The notes below the pieces were generated by a model. It was not told the DNA's origin, ran no database searches, and was given only the letters and a program-made list of their open reading frames with translations. From Paracoccus sp. MKU1 (GTDB lineage Bacteria > Pseudomonadota > Alphaproteobacteria > Rhodobacterales > Rhodobacteraceae), in contig NZ_LLWQ01000221.1 in assembly GCF_001447385.1 (NCBI RefSeq), forward strand, positions 1 to 64,000: 64,000 bases of DNA. Direction: 5' to 3'. Below are positions 33,266 through 42,581 of the stretch, piece by piece. Every line of letters begins with the position of its first letter. Position 1 is the stretch's first letter. The translations under genes were made by a program, and so were the position numbers.

Positions 33266-35350
33266 TCAGGCCCCGGCGATGGTATCGTCCGGGCTCGGCG
33301 CCGCATCGGCGCCGGGTTCTTCGCTGCCGAGAGCTTCCGCCTTGGCCGCCTTGGTCTTGCGGGGTGCACGGGGCTTGGCCGGCTTCTTTGCCGGTTTGCG
33401 CGCGGGCTTGGCGGCGGGCTCGGCTTCGGCGGGGACCTCGGCCTGCCCGGCCTCGGGTTGTGCGACCTCCGCCTGCACCTCCGGAACCTCGGGAGCGGGA
33501 GCCTCCAGCTCGGCCTTGGCCTTGGGCGTGCGCGGCTTGCGCTTGCGGACAGGCTTTTCCTTGGCTTCGGGTTCGGCGGTTACGGCCGGCTCGGCAGGGG
33601 CTGCCACGGCAGGTTCGGCAGAGGCCGCGGCTTCCGGTGCCGGCTCCGACACGACTTCGGCCGGCTGCGCGGCGGCAGGTTCGGTCGAGGGTTGGTCTTC
33701 GGCGACCGGCTCGGCCTGGGCCTCGGTCCCGGCAGGCGGTTCGGAGATGGCGGTCTCGGCAGGGGGAGCAGGGGGTGCGGCCGGCTCGGGCTCGGGGCGG
33801 GCTTGCTGCGCCGGGGCCGCGGCGACGTGATCGCGCAGGGGCGCTGCGACGGTTTCCTCGGTCGGCGCGTCCTCGGCGGGTTCGGTGAAGCCCGGGCGGA
33901 AGCTGCGGGTCAGGAACTCGGGCACGTGGTCGCCCATGCCCATGACCGGATGGCGGTCGGTGCGGCGATCCTCGCGCCGGTCGTGACGCTCGCCATGGCG
34001 TTCGCGACGCTCGTCGCGGGGCGCGCGGTCGTGCCGGCGTTCGGCCTGTTCGACGGGCTTGACCTCGGCGCGCGGCTCATGGGCGGGACGCTGCTCGCTG
34101 TCGTCGCGGCGGCCCCGGCGGTCGCGGTCGCGACCGCGTTCCTTGCGGCCGCCCTCGCGCGCGGGGCGGGGCGCGCCCTGGGCGGCGGTGGAGAGCGTGA
34201 ACCCTTCCGGGACCGGGGCGCGGGGCAAGGTCTGCTTGACCAGCGATTCGATGGCGCCGAGATATTTCTCGTCCGCCGGCGTCGCGATCGAGATCGCCGT
34301 GCCCTGGCGGCCGGCGCGGCCGGTGCGGCCGATGCGGTGGACATAGTCCTCGGCATGGCTGGGCAGGTCGAAGTTGAACACATGGCTGACCGCCGGGATG
34401 TCGAGCCCGCGCGCCGCCACGTCCGAGGCGATCAGGAAGCGCAGCGTGCCTTCGCGGAACCCGTCCAGCGTCGCCATGCGGTGGCGCTGGTCCAGGTCGC
34501 CATGGATCGGCGCAGCGTCGAAGCCATGCGCCTTGAGCGACTTGGCGACGATGTCCACCTCGGTCTTGCGGTTGCAGAAGATGATGGCGTTCTTCAGCCC
34601 CTCGCCCTCGGCCCGGATCAGGGCGCGCAGCAATTCGCGCTTTTGCTTGGCGGTCTGGTCGCGGCGGGTGGGGGTGATCTCGACCAGCTTCTGGGTGATG
34701 GTCTCGCTGGTGGTGGCCTGGCGTGCCACCTCGATGCGCTCGGGCGCATGCAGGAAGGTGTCGGTGATGCGCTCGATCTCGGGCGCCATGGTGGCGCTGA
34801 AGAACAGCGTCTGCCGGGTGAAGGGCGTCAGCTGGAAGATCCGCTCGATGTCGGGGATGAAGCCCATGTCGAGCATCCGGTCCGCCTCGTCCACCACCAT
34901 GATCTGCACGCCGGTCAGCAGAAGCTTGCCGCGCTCGAAATGGTCGAGCAGCCGGCCGGGCGTGGCGATCAGCACGTCGACGCCGCGGTCGATCAGCTTG
35001 TCCTGTTCGCCGAAGGAGACGCCGCCGATCAGCAGCGCCTTGGTCAGCCGAGTATGCTTGGCATAGATGTCGAAGTTCTCGGCCACCTGGGCGGCGAGTT
35101 CGCGCGTCGGGCACAGCACCAGCGACCGCGGCATCCGCGCGCGGGCGCGGCCCCGGCCCAGGAGCGTGATCATCGGCAGGGTGAAGCTGGCGGTCTTGCC
35201 GGTGCCGGTCTGGGCGATGCCCAGCACGTCGCGGCCTTCCAGCGCCGGGGGAATCGCCCCCGCCTGGATCGGCGTGGGGGTTTCATACCCCGCCTCGGCG
35301 ATGGCTTTCAGGACCTTGGGGTCGAGCTTCAGATCGGAAAATTTGGTCAT
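33266..35350 (-). CDS. DEAD-box RNA helicase (RhlE-like) with a long disordered tail
   Basis: The ATP-dependent RNA helicase core spans about residues 1-375: AQTGTGKT (46-53), PTRELAAQ, DEAD (154-157), SAT (185-187), HRIGRTGRAGR. A tail of about 310 residues follows in three blocks: an Arg/Asp/Glu/His-rich stretch (about 400-465, RERHGERHDRREDRR type), a Pro/Glu/Ala-rich stretch (about 500-620), and a Lys/Pro/Ala-rich end (KPARKPAKKPAKPRAPRKTK). Total 694 residues, against about 450 for E. coli RhlE. The tail is likely disordered and RNA-binding. Role could be ribosome assembly or RNA decay. Confidence 0.94.
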   Translation of the reverse strand: MTKFSDLKLDPKVLKAIAEAGYETPTPIQAGAIPPALEGRDVLGIAQTGTGKTASFTLPMITLLGRGRARARMPRSLVLCPTRELAAQVAENFDIYAKHTRLTKALLIGGVSFGEQDKLIDRGVDVLIATPGRLLDHFERGKLLLTGVQIMVVDEADRMLDMGFIPDIERIFQLTPFTRQTLFFSATMAPEIERITDTFLHAPERIEVARQATTSETITQKLVEITPTRRDQTAKQKRELLRALIRAEGEGLKNAIIFCNRKTEVDIVAKSLKAHGFDAAPIHGDLDQRHRMATLDGFREGTLRFLIASDVAARGLDIPAVSHVFNFDLPSHAEDYVHRIGRTGRAGRQGTAISIATPADEKYLGAIESLVKQTLPRAPVPEGFTLSTAAQGAPRPAREGGRKERGRDRDRRGRRDDSEQRPAHEPRAEVKPVEQAERRHDRAPRDERRERHGERHDRREDRRTDRHPVMGMGDHVPEFLTRSFRPGFTEPAEDAPTEETVAAPLRDHVAAAPAQQARPEPEPAAPPAPPAETAISEPPAGTEAQAEPVAEDQPSTEPAAAQPAEVVSEPAPEAAASAEPAVAAPAEPAVTAEPEAKEKPVRKRKPRTPKAKAELEAPAPEVPEVQAEVAQPEAGQAEVPAEAEPAAKPARKPAKKPAKPRAPRKTKAAKAEALGSEEPGADAAPSPDDTIAGA

Positions 35351-35632
35351 TCAGGGCTTTCGTATCAATGCGCGGAACCAGCCCGCGCCGTGCTTGCGTC
35401 CATCGCCGCCCATCCCGGAAACCGGGGCTTCGCGGCGGTTCGGGACGCAATTTCCGCACGCCCCTTGCCTTGCCTGCCGGATGCAGACAGCGCGGACCTA
35501 GCCGAAAACCCGCTCTGCGTCAATCTGATGCGGCTTTTTCGTCTTGCAGACCGGCCTTGCGTCCGAAAGCCGGCCCGGTTGACGGCCCCCTCGGGCAGGC
35601 GCTATCCCCGTGCGATCTTACGGATGGAAGCC

Positions 35633-37378
35633 ATGAACCTCTTTTCGGATATCCGCGCGCTGGTGATCGGCGCGCTGGCGCAGATGGAACAGGCGGGCGA
35701 GCTGCCTGCGGGACTCGACACCGCCAATGTGACGGTCGAGCCGCCCCGGGACGCCGCGCATGGCGACATGGCCACCAATGCCGCCATGGTGCTGGCCAAG
35801 CCGGCCGGGAAAAAGCCGCGCGACATCGCCGAGGCGCTGGCCGCCCGCCTTGCCGCCGATCCCCGCATCGCCTCGGCCGAGGTGGCGGGGCCGGGCTTCC
35901 TGAACCTGCGCCTGGCGCCGGCCGAATGGCAGGGGGTGCTGCGTGCCGCGCTGACCGAGGGCGCGGATTACGGCCGTTCCGACATGGGCAGAGGCCAGCG
36001 GATCAACGTGGAATTCGTCTCGGCCAACCCGACCGGGCCGATGCATGTCGGCCACACCCGCGGCGCGGTCTTCGGCGATGCGCTGGCGGCGCTGCTGGAT
36101 TTCTCGGGCCACGAGGTCACGCGCGAATACTATATCAACGACGGCGGCGCCCAGGTCGATGTGCTGGCCCGTTCCGCCTATGAACGCTACCGCGAGGCCA
36201 ACGGGCTGGAACCCGAGATTCGCGAGGGGCTCTATCCCGGCGACTACCTGATCCCGGTGGGCGAGGCGCTGAAGGCGAAATACGGCACCAGCCTGCTCGA
36301 CAAGCCGGAATCGGAATGGCTGGCCGAGCTGCGCGACTTCGCCACTGCGGCGATGATGGACATGATCCGCGAGGATCTGGCGCTGCTCAACGTCCATATG
36401 GATGTGTTCTCCAGCGAGAAGGCGCTTTACGGCACCGGCCGGATCGAGGCCGCGATCGAGCGGCTGCGCCAGCAGGGCCTGATCTATGAAGGCGTTCTGG
36501 AGCCGCCCAAGGGCAAGACCCCAGAAGATTGGGAACCGCGCGAGCAGACGCTGTTCCGTTCCACCGTCCATGGCGACGACGTGGACCGGCCGGTAAAGAA
36601 ATCGGACGGTTCCTGGACCTATTTCGCCCCCGACATCGCCTATCACTGGGACAAGATCGAGCGCGGCTTCGACGCGCTGATCGACGTGTTCGGCGCCGAT
36701 CATGGCGGCTATGTCAAGCGCATGACCGCGGCGGTCAAGGCGCTGTCGAACGGCCGGGTGCCGCTGGACGTCAAGCTGATCCAGCTGGTCAAGCTGTTCA
36801 AGAACGGCGAGCCCTTCAAGATGTCCAAGCGCGCCGGCACCTTCGTCACCCTGCGCGACGTGGTCGAGCAGGCGGGCGCGGACGTGACCCGCTTCCACAT
36901 GCTGACGCGCAAGAACGACGCGGCGCTGGATTTCGACTTCGCGCGTGTGCTGGAGCAGTCCAAGGACAACCCGGTCTGGTATGTGCAATATGCCAGCGCC
37001 CGGGTGAACTCGGTGCTGAACAAGGCCGCCGAGATGGGCGTCGATACCTCGGATGCCGGGCTGGCCCGGGCCGATTTGGCCCGGCTATCGCATCCGGCCG
37101 AGCTGGAACTGGCCAAGAAAGTTGCAGAATGGCCACGCACCGTCGAAATCGCCGCCCGCGCGCATGAGCCGCATCGGATCGCGTTTTTCCTCTATGACAT
37201 CGCCTCCGAGCTGCATTCGCTGTGGAACCGCGGCAATGACGAGCCGTCGCTGCGCTTCCTGCAAGAGGGCGATCCGGCGGCCATGGCGGCGAAAATCGCG
37301 CTGGTGCGGTCCGTTGGCGTTGTCATTTCGGCCGGTCTTGGTATCTTGGGGGTGACTCCGGCCAAGGAAATGCGCTGA
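35633..37378 (+). CDS. argS: Arginyl-tRNA synthetase
   Basis: Class I synthetase charging tRNA-Arg, 581 residues. The HIGH-type motif is HVGH (138-141, in NPTGPMHVGHTRG) and the KMSKS-type motif is KMSK (396-399, FKMSKRAGTF). The N-terminal Add-1 domain and C-terminal DALR anticodon domain (RIAFFLYDIASELHSLWNRG) are present. ATG 35633 has GGAAG close by; ATG 35624 would add three residues. The 280 bases before it, shared with the divergent helicase, carry the promoters. Confidence 0.97.
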   Translation: MNLFSDIRALVIGALAQMEQAGELPAGLDTANVTVEPPRDAAHGDMATNAAMVLAKPAGKKPRDIAEALAARLAADPRIASAEVAGPGFLNLRLAPAEWQGVLRAALTEGADYGRSDMGRGQRINVEFVSANPTGPMHVGHTRGAVFGDALAALLDFSGHEVTREYYINDGGAQVDVLARSAYERYREANGLEPEIREGLYPGDYLIPVGEALKAKYGTSLLDKPESEWLAELRDFATAAMMDMIREDLALLNVHMDVFSSEKALYGTGRIEAAIERLRQQGLIYEGVLEPPKGKTPEDWEPREQTLFRSTVHGDDVDRPVKKSDGSWTYFAPDIAYHWDKIERGFDALIDVFGADHGGYVKRMTAAVKALSNGRVPLDVKLIQLVKLFKNGEPFKMSKRAGTFVTLRDVVEQAGADVTRFHMLTRKNDAALDFDFARVLEQSKDNPVWYVQYASARVNSVLNKAAEMGVDTSDAGLARADLARLSHPAELELAKKVAEWPRTVEIAARAHEPHRIAFFLYDIASELHSLWNRGNDEPSLRFLQEGDPAAMAAKIALVRSVGVVISAGLGILGVTPAKEMR

Positions 37379-37446
37379 AAAACGGCGCTCTGCCGGGGAC
37401 GAGCAGATAAACGAGCAGCGTCGGAACAACCGGCAGGCAGGCAGGA

Positions 37447-38601
37447 ATGACGGTAGTAGATTTCCGCTCCTCGGGCGGGTTTGACGGGGCGCAGCCGGGC
37501 AGGCTGTCGCATGACTATCCCCATGCCGAGGGGCAGCAGGGCTATGCTGACGATTGGCCGGATGAAGGCTGGGACGAACAGCACTATCACACCCCTGCCG
37601 AGGCGTTGACCGATTCGCCCTCGCTTCTGGGGCGGATCACGCGGCTGACGCATTACCTGGGCGCGCTGGTCTCGGTCGGGCTGATCGTGATTCTGGCGGT
37701 CTGGGGCTACAAGCTGGTGGTGCGCGACGTCTCGGGCGTGCCGGTCATCCGCGCCATCGAAGGCGAGGCCCGTACCGCCCCCGACAATCCGGGGGGCGAA
37801 CTCACCGACCGCACCGGCCTGGCCGTGAATTCGGTCGCTGCCGGGGCCGAGACCGCGGCGGTGGACCGCGTGGCCATCGCGCCGCCCGCTACCCCGCTCG
37901 AGGACCAGGACGTGCCCATGGGCGAGCTGGGCGCCACCGCGCAAGAGCCCTCGCACCCGGTCGAACTGCCGCTGATGGATGAAACCGCCCGCGTCATCGC
38001 TCGTCCCGACGGCGAGATCCTGGCCGAACCCGATCCGGCCGCGGAATCCGTCGCCAATGCGGTGATCTCGGATGCCCCGGCCGCCGAGGCGCCGGTGAAC
38101 GAGGCGGTGACCGACCTTGCCGGCAACGAGACGCGCGACATCGCCATCACCACGGCGCTGGCCGAGGCCGGTGCGGCGCCGGTTCCCGGTGCCATCGCGC
38201 AATCGGCGCGTCCCGCGCCGCGCCCACGCCGTCTGGCCGCCGCGCCTGTGGTGGCGAGCGATGCCGCCCCGACGCCCGCGCCTGCGGCCGCCGAAAGCCG
38301 CCCCGCCGCTGCGCCCGAAACCCCGGCGCCGGCCCCGGCTCAGGTCGCCTCCGGCGCGCCGCTGGTGCAGATCGGCGCCTTCGACAGCGATGCGCTGGCA
38401 CGGGGCGAATGGAACCGCGTCTCGGGCAAGTTCGGCGCGCTGTTCGCCGGCAAGGGCATGGTGGTTCAGGAGCACAAGGCCAATGGCCGCACCTTCTGGC
38501 GCCTGCGCGCCGCCGGCTTCGCCTCGCGCGACGAGGCGCGCCGCTTCTGCGCGGCGCTGATCGCCGAGGGCGTGGACTGCATTCCCGCTGCGGCGAAGTG
38601 A
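37447..38601 (+). CDS. SPOR-domain membrane protein
   Basis: The 384-residue bitopic protein has a cytoplasmic N-terminus rich in acidic and aromatic residues (1-60), one membrane segment at about 70-90 (LGALVSVGLIVILAVWGY), a long Ala/Pro-rich periplasmic linker, and a C-terminal SPOR domain (about 307-381: PLVQIGAFDSDALARGEWNR, then FWRLRAAGFASRDEARRFCA). SPOR domains bind denuded peptidoglycan at division sites. It lies between argS and nagZ, the latter starting 9 bases after it, consistent with cell-wall work. Confidence 0.92.
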   Translation: MTVVDFRSSGGFDGAQPGRLSHDYPHAEGQQGYADDWPDEGWDEQHYHTPAEALTDSPSLLGRITRLTHYLGALVSVGLIVILAVWGYKLVVRDVSGVPVIRAIEGEARTAPDNPGGELTDRTGLAVNSVAAGAETAAVDRVAIAPPATPLEDQDVPMGELGATAQEPSHPVELPLMDETARVIARPDGEILAEPDPAAESVANAVISDAPAAEAPVNEAVTDLAGNETRDIAITTALAEAGAAPVPGAIAQSARPAPRPRRLAAAPVVASDAAPTPAPAAAESRPAAAPETPAPAPAQVASGAPLVQIGAFDSDALARGEWNRVSGKFGALFAGKGMVVQEHKANGRTFWRLRAAGFASRDEARRFCAALIAEGVDCIPAAAK

Positions 38602-38610
38602 GCCGCTGAC

Positions 38611-39597
38611 ATGACCAGCGCCACCATCCTGGGCGGCATCGCCGGCCCGGAGTTGAGCCGGGCCGAGCGCGATTTCTTCCGCGCCGCCGATCCCTGGGGC
38701 TTCATCCTGTTCGCACGCAATGTCGATACGCCGGACCGCCTGCGCCGGCTGACCGCCGAATTGCGTGAGACGCTAGGCCGCAACGCCCCGGTGCTGATCG
38801 ACCAGGAGGGCGGCCGGGTCCAGCGCATGCGCGCGCCGCATTGGACCGACTGGCCGGCGCCGCTGGACCAGGCCGGGCGCGGCGAGCGCGCGATCTGGCT
38901 GCACCATCACCTGCTGGCGCAGGAACTGCGCGCCGTGGGCATCGACGCCGATTGCGCCCCGGTGCTGGATATCGCCCGCGACGACACTCATCCCTTCCTG
39001 AAGAACCGCTGCCTCGGTTCGGATGCCGATACGGTGATCCGGTTGGGGCGGGCCGCCGCGCAGGCGATGCTGGCCGCCGGGGTGCTGCCAGTGATCAAGC
39101 ACATGCCGGGCCATGGCCGGGCGCGGGTGGACAGCCACAAGGACCTGCCGGTGGTCGAGGCTGCGCTGGACGAGCTGCGCGCCACGGATTTCGCCCCGTT
39201 CCGCGCGCTGGCCGACCTGCCCATGGCGATGACCGCGCATATCCGCTTTACCGCCATCGACGATGCACCAGCCACCGCCTCGTCCGCCGTGATCGACTTG
39301 ATCCGGCGCGAGATCGGCTTCGACGGGCTGCTGATGTCGGACGATATCGGCATGCAGGCGCTGTCTGGCAGCCCGGCCGAGCGCGCCGCCGCCACCATCG
39401 CCGCGGGCTGCGACCTGGTGCTGTCCTGCAACGAGACGCCGGCGCAGATGGAAGAGATCGTCGCCGCTGCCGGGACCATGGCGCCGCGCGCCGTCGCGCG
39501 GGCCGAGGCGGCGCTGGCCCTGCGCCGCGCGCCGCTGGCCGAGGATACTGCCGTGCTGCGGGCCGAACTGGCGGCGCTTGGCGGGCTGGCGGCCTGA
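38611..39597 (+). CDS. nagZ: Beta-N-acetylhexosaminidase (GH3, NagZ)
   Basis: Releases N-acetylglucosamine from muropeptides in cytoplasmic wall recycling. The 328-residue GH3 protein has WGFILFARN, LIDQEGGRVQRM, the NagZ signature KHMPGHGRARVDSH (about 163-176, with the catalytic His loop) and the nucleophile Asp in LLMSDDIGMQAL. No signal peptide. It is in a run SPOR protein - nagZ - scpA - scpB, a typical alphaproteobacterial order. Confidence 0.96.
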   Translation: MTSATILGGIAGPELSRAERDFFRAADPWGFILFARNVDTPDRLRRLTAELRETLGRNAPVLIDQEGGRVQRMRAPHWTDWPAPLDQAGRGERAIWLHHHLLAQELRAVGIDADCAPVLDIARDDTHPFLKNRCLGSDADTVIRLGRAAAQAMLAAGVLPVIKHMPGHGRARVDSHKDLPVVEAALDELRATDFAPFRALADLPMAMTAHIRFTAIDDAPATASSAVIDLIRREIGFDGLLMSDDIGMQALSGSPAERAAATIAAGCDLVLSCNETPAQMEEIVAAAGTMAPRAVARAEAALALRRAPLAEDTAVLRAELAALGGLAA

Positions 39598-39618
39598 TCG
39601 GTTGACTAAGCCCGGTCC

Positions 39619-40497
39619 ATGGCGGATTCTGCGCAGATTCTCTTGCCCGGACGCGTCATGACCAAGGTACCCTACCTGACCCCCGTGCCCGACCCGGACC
39701 CTGAGCGGGACCCGGCGCCGCATCTGCCAGGGTTCGCGCCGCAAGCCGTGGCCGAGCGGTGCGCCGAGGAGGTGCTGGTCGTCGATGTTTCCGGCTTCGA
39801 GGGGCCGCTGGACCTGCTGCTGACGCTGTCGCGCACGCAGAAGGTCGACCTGATGCAGGTCTCGGTGCTGGAGCTCGCCGACCAGTATCTGGCCTTCGTC
39901 GAGGAGGCGCGGGCGCTGCGCATCGAGCTGGCGGCCGATTACCTGGTCATGGCGGCCTGGCTTGCCTATCTGAAATCGCGGCTGCTGCTGCCGCCAGACC
40001 CCGAGGCTGAGGGGCCGAGCGCCGAGGAAATGGCCGCCCATTTGGCCTTCCAGCTCGAGCGGCTGAACGCCATGCGCGAGGCGGCGGCGCGGCTGATGGC
40101 CCGCAACCGGCTGGGGCAGGACCGTTTTGCGCGTGGCGCGCCCGAGACCGTCGCCCGGCAGTGCCAGGTCGCCTGGCAGGCCGGGCTGATCGACCTGATG
40201 CGCGCCTATGCCCGGCTGCGCACCCGCGACGAGTTCCGCCCCTATGCCTTCGACCGCCGCGACGTGCTGACCATGGAGCAGGCGCTGGACCGGGTGCGCG
40301 GGCTGATCGGCTTTGCCGGCGACTGGACCGAGCTTGCCGCCTTCCTGCCCGACGGCTGGGAGGCCGATCCGCAGCGCCGCCGCTCGGCCACCGCGGCGAC
40401 CTTTGCCGCGACGCTGGAACTGGCGCGTCAGGGTGCGCTGGAGATCAGCCAGGCCGGGACCTTTGCCCCGATCACCATCCGCAGGCGCCCGCAATGA
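39619..40497 (+). CDS. scpA: Segregation and condensation protein A
   Basis: The kleisin subunit that bridges SMC heads with ScpB. The 292-residue protein has the ScpA opening FEGPLDLLLTLSRTQKVDL (after a 58-residue N-terminal stretch), YLVMAAWLAYLKSRLLLPP and a C-terminal winged-helix. ATG 39619 gives the longest form; ATG 39658 (MTKVPYLTP) is a possible alternative, neither with a strong ribosome site. Its stop overlaps the scpB start. Confidence 0.94.
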   Translation: MADSAQILLPGRVMTKVPYLTPVPDPDPERDPAPHLPGFAPQAVAERCAEEVLVVDVSGFEGPLDLLLTLSRTQKVDLMQVSVLELADQYLAFVEEARALRIELAADYLVMAAWLAYLKSRLLLPPDPEAEGPSAEEMAAHLAFQLERLNAMREAAARLMARNRLGQDRFARGAPETVARQCQVAWQAGLIDLMRAYARLRTRDEFRPYAFDRRDVLTMEQALDRVRGLIGFAGDWTELAAFLPDGWEADPQRRRSATAATFAATLELARQGALEISQAGTFAPITIRRRPQ

Positions 40498-41156
40498 GCC
40501 AGGACGACACCGCCCCCGACCTGCAGCGTTTCCCCCCGCCGCCGCTGGCCGAGCAGGAGCGCATGGTCGAGGCGATCCTGTTCGCCTCGGCCGAGCCGAT
40601 GAGCCAGCGCGAGATCGCCGCGCGCCTACCGGCCGGCTGCGATGCGGGTGAGGCGCTGCGCGCGCTGCGCGCCCGCTATGAGGGGCGGGGGGTGCAGCTT
40701 GCGCGTGTGGGCGATGCCTGGGCCTTTCGCACCGCCGCCGATCTGGGTTTCCTGATGCAGGAAAGCGTTGTCGAAAGCCGCCGCCTGTCGCGCGCCGCCA
40801 CCGAGACGCTGGCGATCATCGCCTATCACCAGCCCGTCACCCGTGCCGAGATCGAGGAGATTCGCGGCGTCGCCGTCAGCCGCGGCACGCTGGACCAATT
40901 GATCGAGCTGGACTGGGTTCGCATCGGTCGCCGCCGCCAGACCCCCGGCCGACCGGTGACCTTCGTGGTGACCGAGACCTTCCTGGATCATTTCGGACTG
41001 GAAAGCGCCCGCGACCTGCCGGGGCTGGCCGAGTTGCGTGCTGCCGGCCTGCTGGAGTCGCGCCCGCCCGGGGAGGGCCTGGCGCCCGGCCTGTTCGGCG
41101 AGGAGGACGCCGAGGACGCCGGGAGCATGGCGGAGGATCTGTTCGAAGATGAGTGA
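40494..41156 (+). CDS. scpB: Segregation and condensation protein B
   Basis: Partner of ScpA in the SMC condensin complex. The 220-residue protein has the two winged-helix domains of the family: MVEAILFASAEPMSQREIA near the start and ATETLAIIAYHQPVTRAEIE, then IRGVAVSRGTLDQLIE, then GRPVTFVVTETFLDHFGL. It begins in an ATGA overlap with scpA. The acidic tail (EEDAEDAGSMAEDLFEDE) is short. Confidence 0.95.
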   Translation: MSQDDTAPDLQRFPPPPLAEQERMVEAILFASAEPMSQREIAARLPAGCDAGEALRALRARYEGRGVQLARVGDAWAFRTAADLGFLMQESVVESRRLSRAATETLAIIAYHQPVTRAEIEEIRGVAVSRGTLDQLIELDWVRIGRRRQTPGRPVTFVVTETFLDHFGLESARDLPGLAELRAAGLLESRPPGEGLAPGLFGEEDAEDAGSMAEDLFEDE

Positions 41157-41174
41157 AGAATTGATTTTAAAACC

Positions 41175-41369
41175 ATGAATATCAATAATTTTGTTGCCTT
41201 GATCGCGCGTATGGCGGCCGACCGGCTGATGAACTGGGGCATCCGTCGGGCGAATGCGCCGAAACCGGGCGCGCGCCGGACCCCTCAGCAGCAGAGCCAC
41301 GAAAAGGCCATGCGCGAGGCGGTCAAGCGCGCCCGTCAGGCGGCGCGCATCACCCGGCGGATGCAATAA
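41175..41369 (+). CDS. Small basic protein downstream of scpB
   Basis: A 64-residue frame starting 18 bases after scpB: hydrophobic-leaning start (MNINNFVALIARMAADRLMN), then a strongly basic half (EAVKRARQAARITRRMQ). The start lies in an AT-rich patch. The codon pattern is like its neighbours and a dispersed repeat follows the stop, as after other genes here. I believe similar small proteins follow scpB in other Rhodobacteraceae, but cannot verify that. Function unknown. Confidence 0.65.
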   Translation: MNINNFVALIARMAADRLMNWGIRRANAPKPGARRTPQQQSHEKAMREAVKRARQAARITRRMQ

Positions 41370-41433
41370 GGGGGGCTCTGCCCCCGTCGCGCTGGCGCGC
41401 GACTCCCCCCGGGATATTTGGACACGAAAGAAA
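41369..41433 (+). repeat. Dispersed intergenic repeat, copy e
   Basis: Follows the small gene stop directly: GGGGGC-TCT-GCCCCC hairpin, GCGCTGGCGCGC, CCCCCCGGGATATTTGGACA then CGAAAGAA. Lies between this gene and the converging dcd. Confidence 0.85.
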
Positions 41434-41453
41434 ACGCAGGGCGGGGCGGCGAT

Positions 41454-42521
41454 TCAGGCGAATTGCTTGGCCAGCTTGAGGCCCTGGCCCTGGTAGTTCG
41501 AGGCGATGCCGCTGCCGTAGAGCCGTTCCGGCCGGGCGGCCATCCGCTCGTAGACCAGTCGGCCGACGACCTGGCCGTGCTCCAGCGCGAAGGGGGCCTC
41601 GTGGCAGCGCACCTCGAGGACGCCGCGTGCGCCCCGGCCCGCGCTGCCGTGGCCGAAGCCCGGGTCGAAGAAGCCGGCGTAATGCACCCGGAACTCGCCC
41701 ACCATGGCCAGATAGGGTGCCATTTCGGCAGCGTAATCAGGCGGGATGGCCACCGCCTCGCGGCTGACCAGGATATAGAAGGCGCCGGGGTCGAGAATCA
41801 GCTGGCCGTCGGTGGTGCGCAGCTCGTCCCAGAAGTCGCGGGCCTGGTAGGCGCCGATGCGGTCGAGGTCGATCACCCCGCTATGCGGCCGGGCGCGGTA
41901 GCCGACCAGGTCGCCCGCCTCGGGGCGCAGGTCGACCGAGAAGCCCAAGCCATCGTCGATCAGCGCCTCGCCCGTCACCAGCGGCTCGCGCGCGTGCAGG
42001 TTGCGCAACTCGGTATCCGACAGCACGGCCTGGCCCTGGCGCAGCCGCAACTGGTTCAACCGCATGCCGGGCCGCACCAGCACCGAGAAGCTGCGCGGGC
42101 AGATCTCGGCATAGATCGGGCCGTCATAGCCTTCGGGCAGCCGGTCGAACTCGGTGCCCTCGTCCGTGACCAGCCGGGTCAGCAGGTCGAGCCGGCCGGT
42201 CGAGCTTTTGGCATTGGCCACCGCGTCGAGGCCGGCGGGCAGCGTCAGGCGCTCCATCAGCGGCACCAGGTAGACGCAGCCCTTTTCCAGCACGGCACCG
42301 TCGGTGAGGTCCATGCGATGCATCTCGAAATCCCGGAGCCGGTCGCTGACCCTGCGCCCGCGCCCGGCCAGGAACGAGGCGCGCAGCCGCCAGGCGGTGG
42401 CGCCCAGCCGCAGGTCGAGGCTGGCGGGCTGGACCTGTTCGGGCAAGATCGGCTGGTCCGCCGAGATCGCGCCGCTTGCGATCAGCTGGCGCAGGGACGT
42501 ATCGGGAAGCACACCGTTCAC
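41454..42521 (-). CDS. dcd: dCTP deaminase, two-domain type
   Basis: Deaminates dCTP to dUTP for thymidylate supply. At 355 residues it is nearly twice the E. coli Dcd (193), because it is the duplicated-domain form common in alphaproteobacteria; both halves show the dUTPase-like barrel. Motifs include PASLDLRLGATAWRL, AKSSTGRLDLLTRLV (with the catalytic region), and GFFDPGFGHG near the C-terminus. GTG 42521 is preferred because GAAAGGG lies 6 bases upstream; the longer TTG start at 42539 would include that ribosome site. Confidence 0.92.
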   Translation of the reverse strand: MNGVLPDTSLRQLIASGAISADQPILPEQVQPASLDLRLGATAWRLRASFLAGRGRRVSDRLRDFEMHRMDLTDGAVLEKGCVYLVPLMERLTLPAGLDAVANAKSSTGRLDLLTRLVTDEGTEFDRLPEGYDGPIYAEICPRSFSVLVRPGMRLNQLRLRQGQAVLSDTELRNLHAREPLVTGEALIDDGLGFSVDLRPEAGDLVGYRARPHSGVIDLDRIGAYQARDFWDELRTTDGQLILDPGAFYILVSREAVAIPPDYAAEMAPYLAMVGEFRVHYAGFFDPGFGHGSAGRGARGVLEVRCHEAPFALEHGQVVGRLVYERMAARPERLYGSGIASNYQGQGLKLAKQFA

Positions 42522-42543
42522 GCGAAACCCTTTCGGCAAAAGG

Positions 42544-42575
42544 AAACGCCCACCCCCGGACAGGGATGGGCGTTT
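42544..42575 (-). terminator. Hairpin between tRNA-Pro and dcd
   Basis: AAACGCCCA (42544-42552) pairs perfectly with TGGGCGTTT (42567-42575) over a 14-base loop. On the minus strand a CCTTTT tract follows. It probably ends the tRNA-Pro transcript. Confidence 0.65.
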
Positions 42576-42581
42576 TCGGAA

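Noticed and set aside
32681..35632. Long plus-strand extension upstream of argS
   Set aside because: The frame is open across lnt and the helicase gene, but ArgS similarity begins only at 35633; the extension is antisense low-complexity sequence.
41454..42539. TTG start at 42539 for dcd
   Set aside because: The six codons before GTG 42521 contain the GAAAGGG ribosome site, so the later start is more likely.
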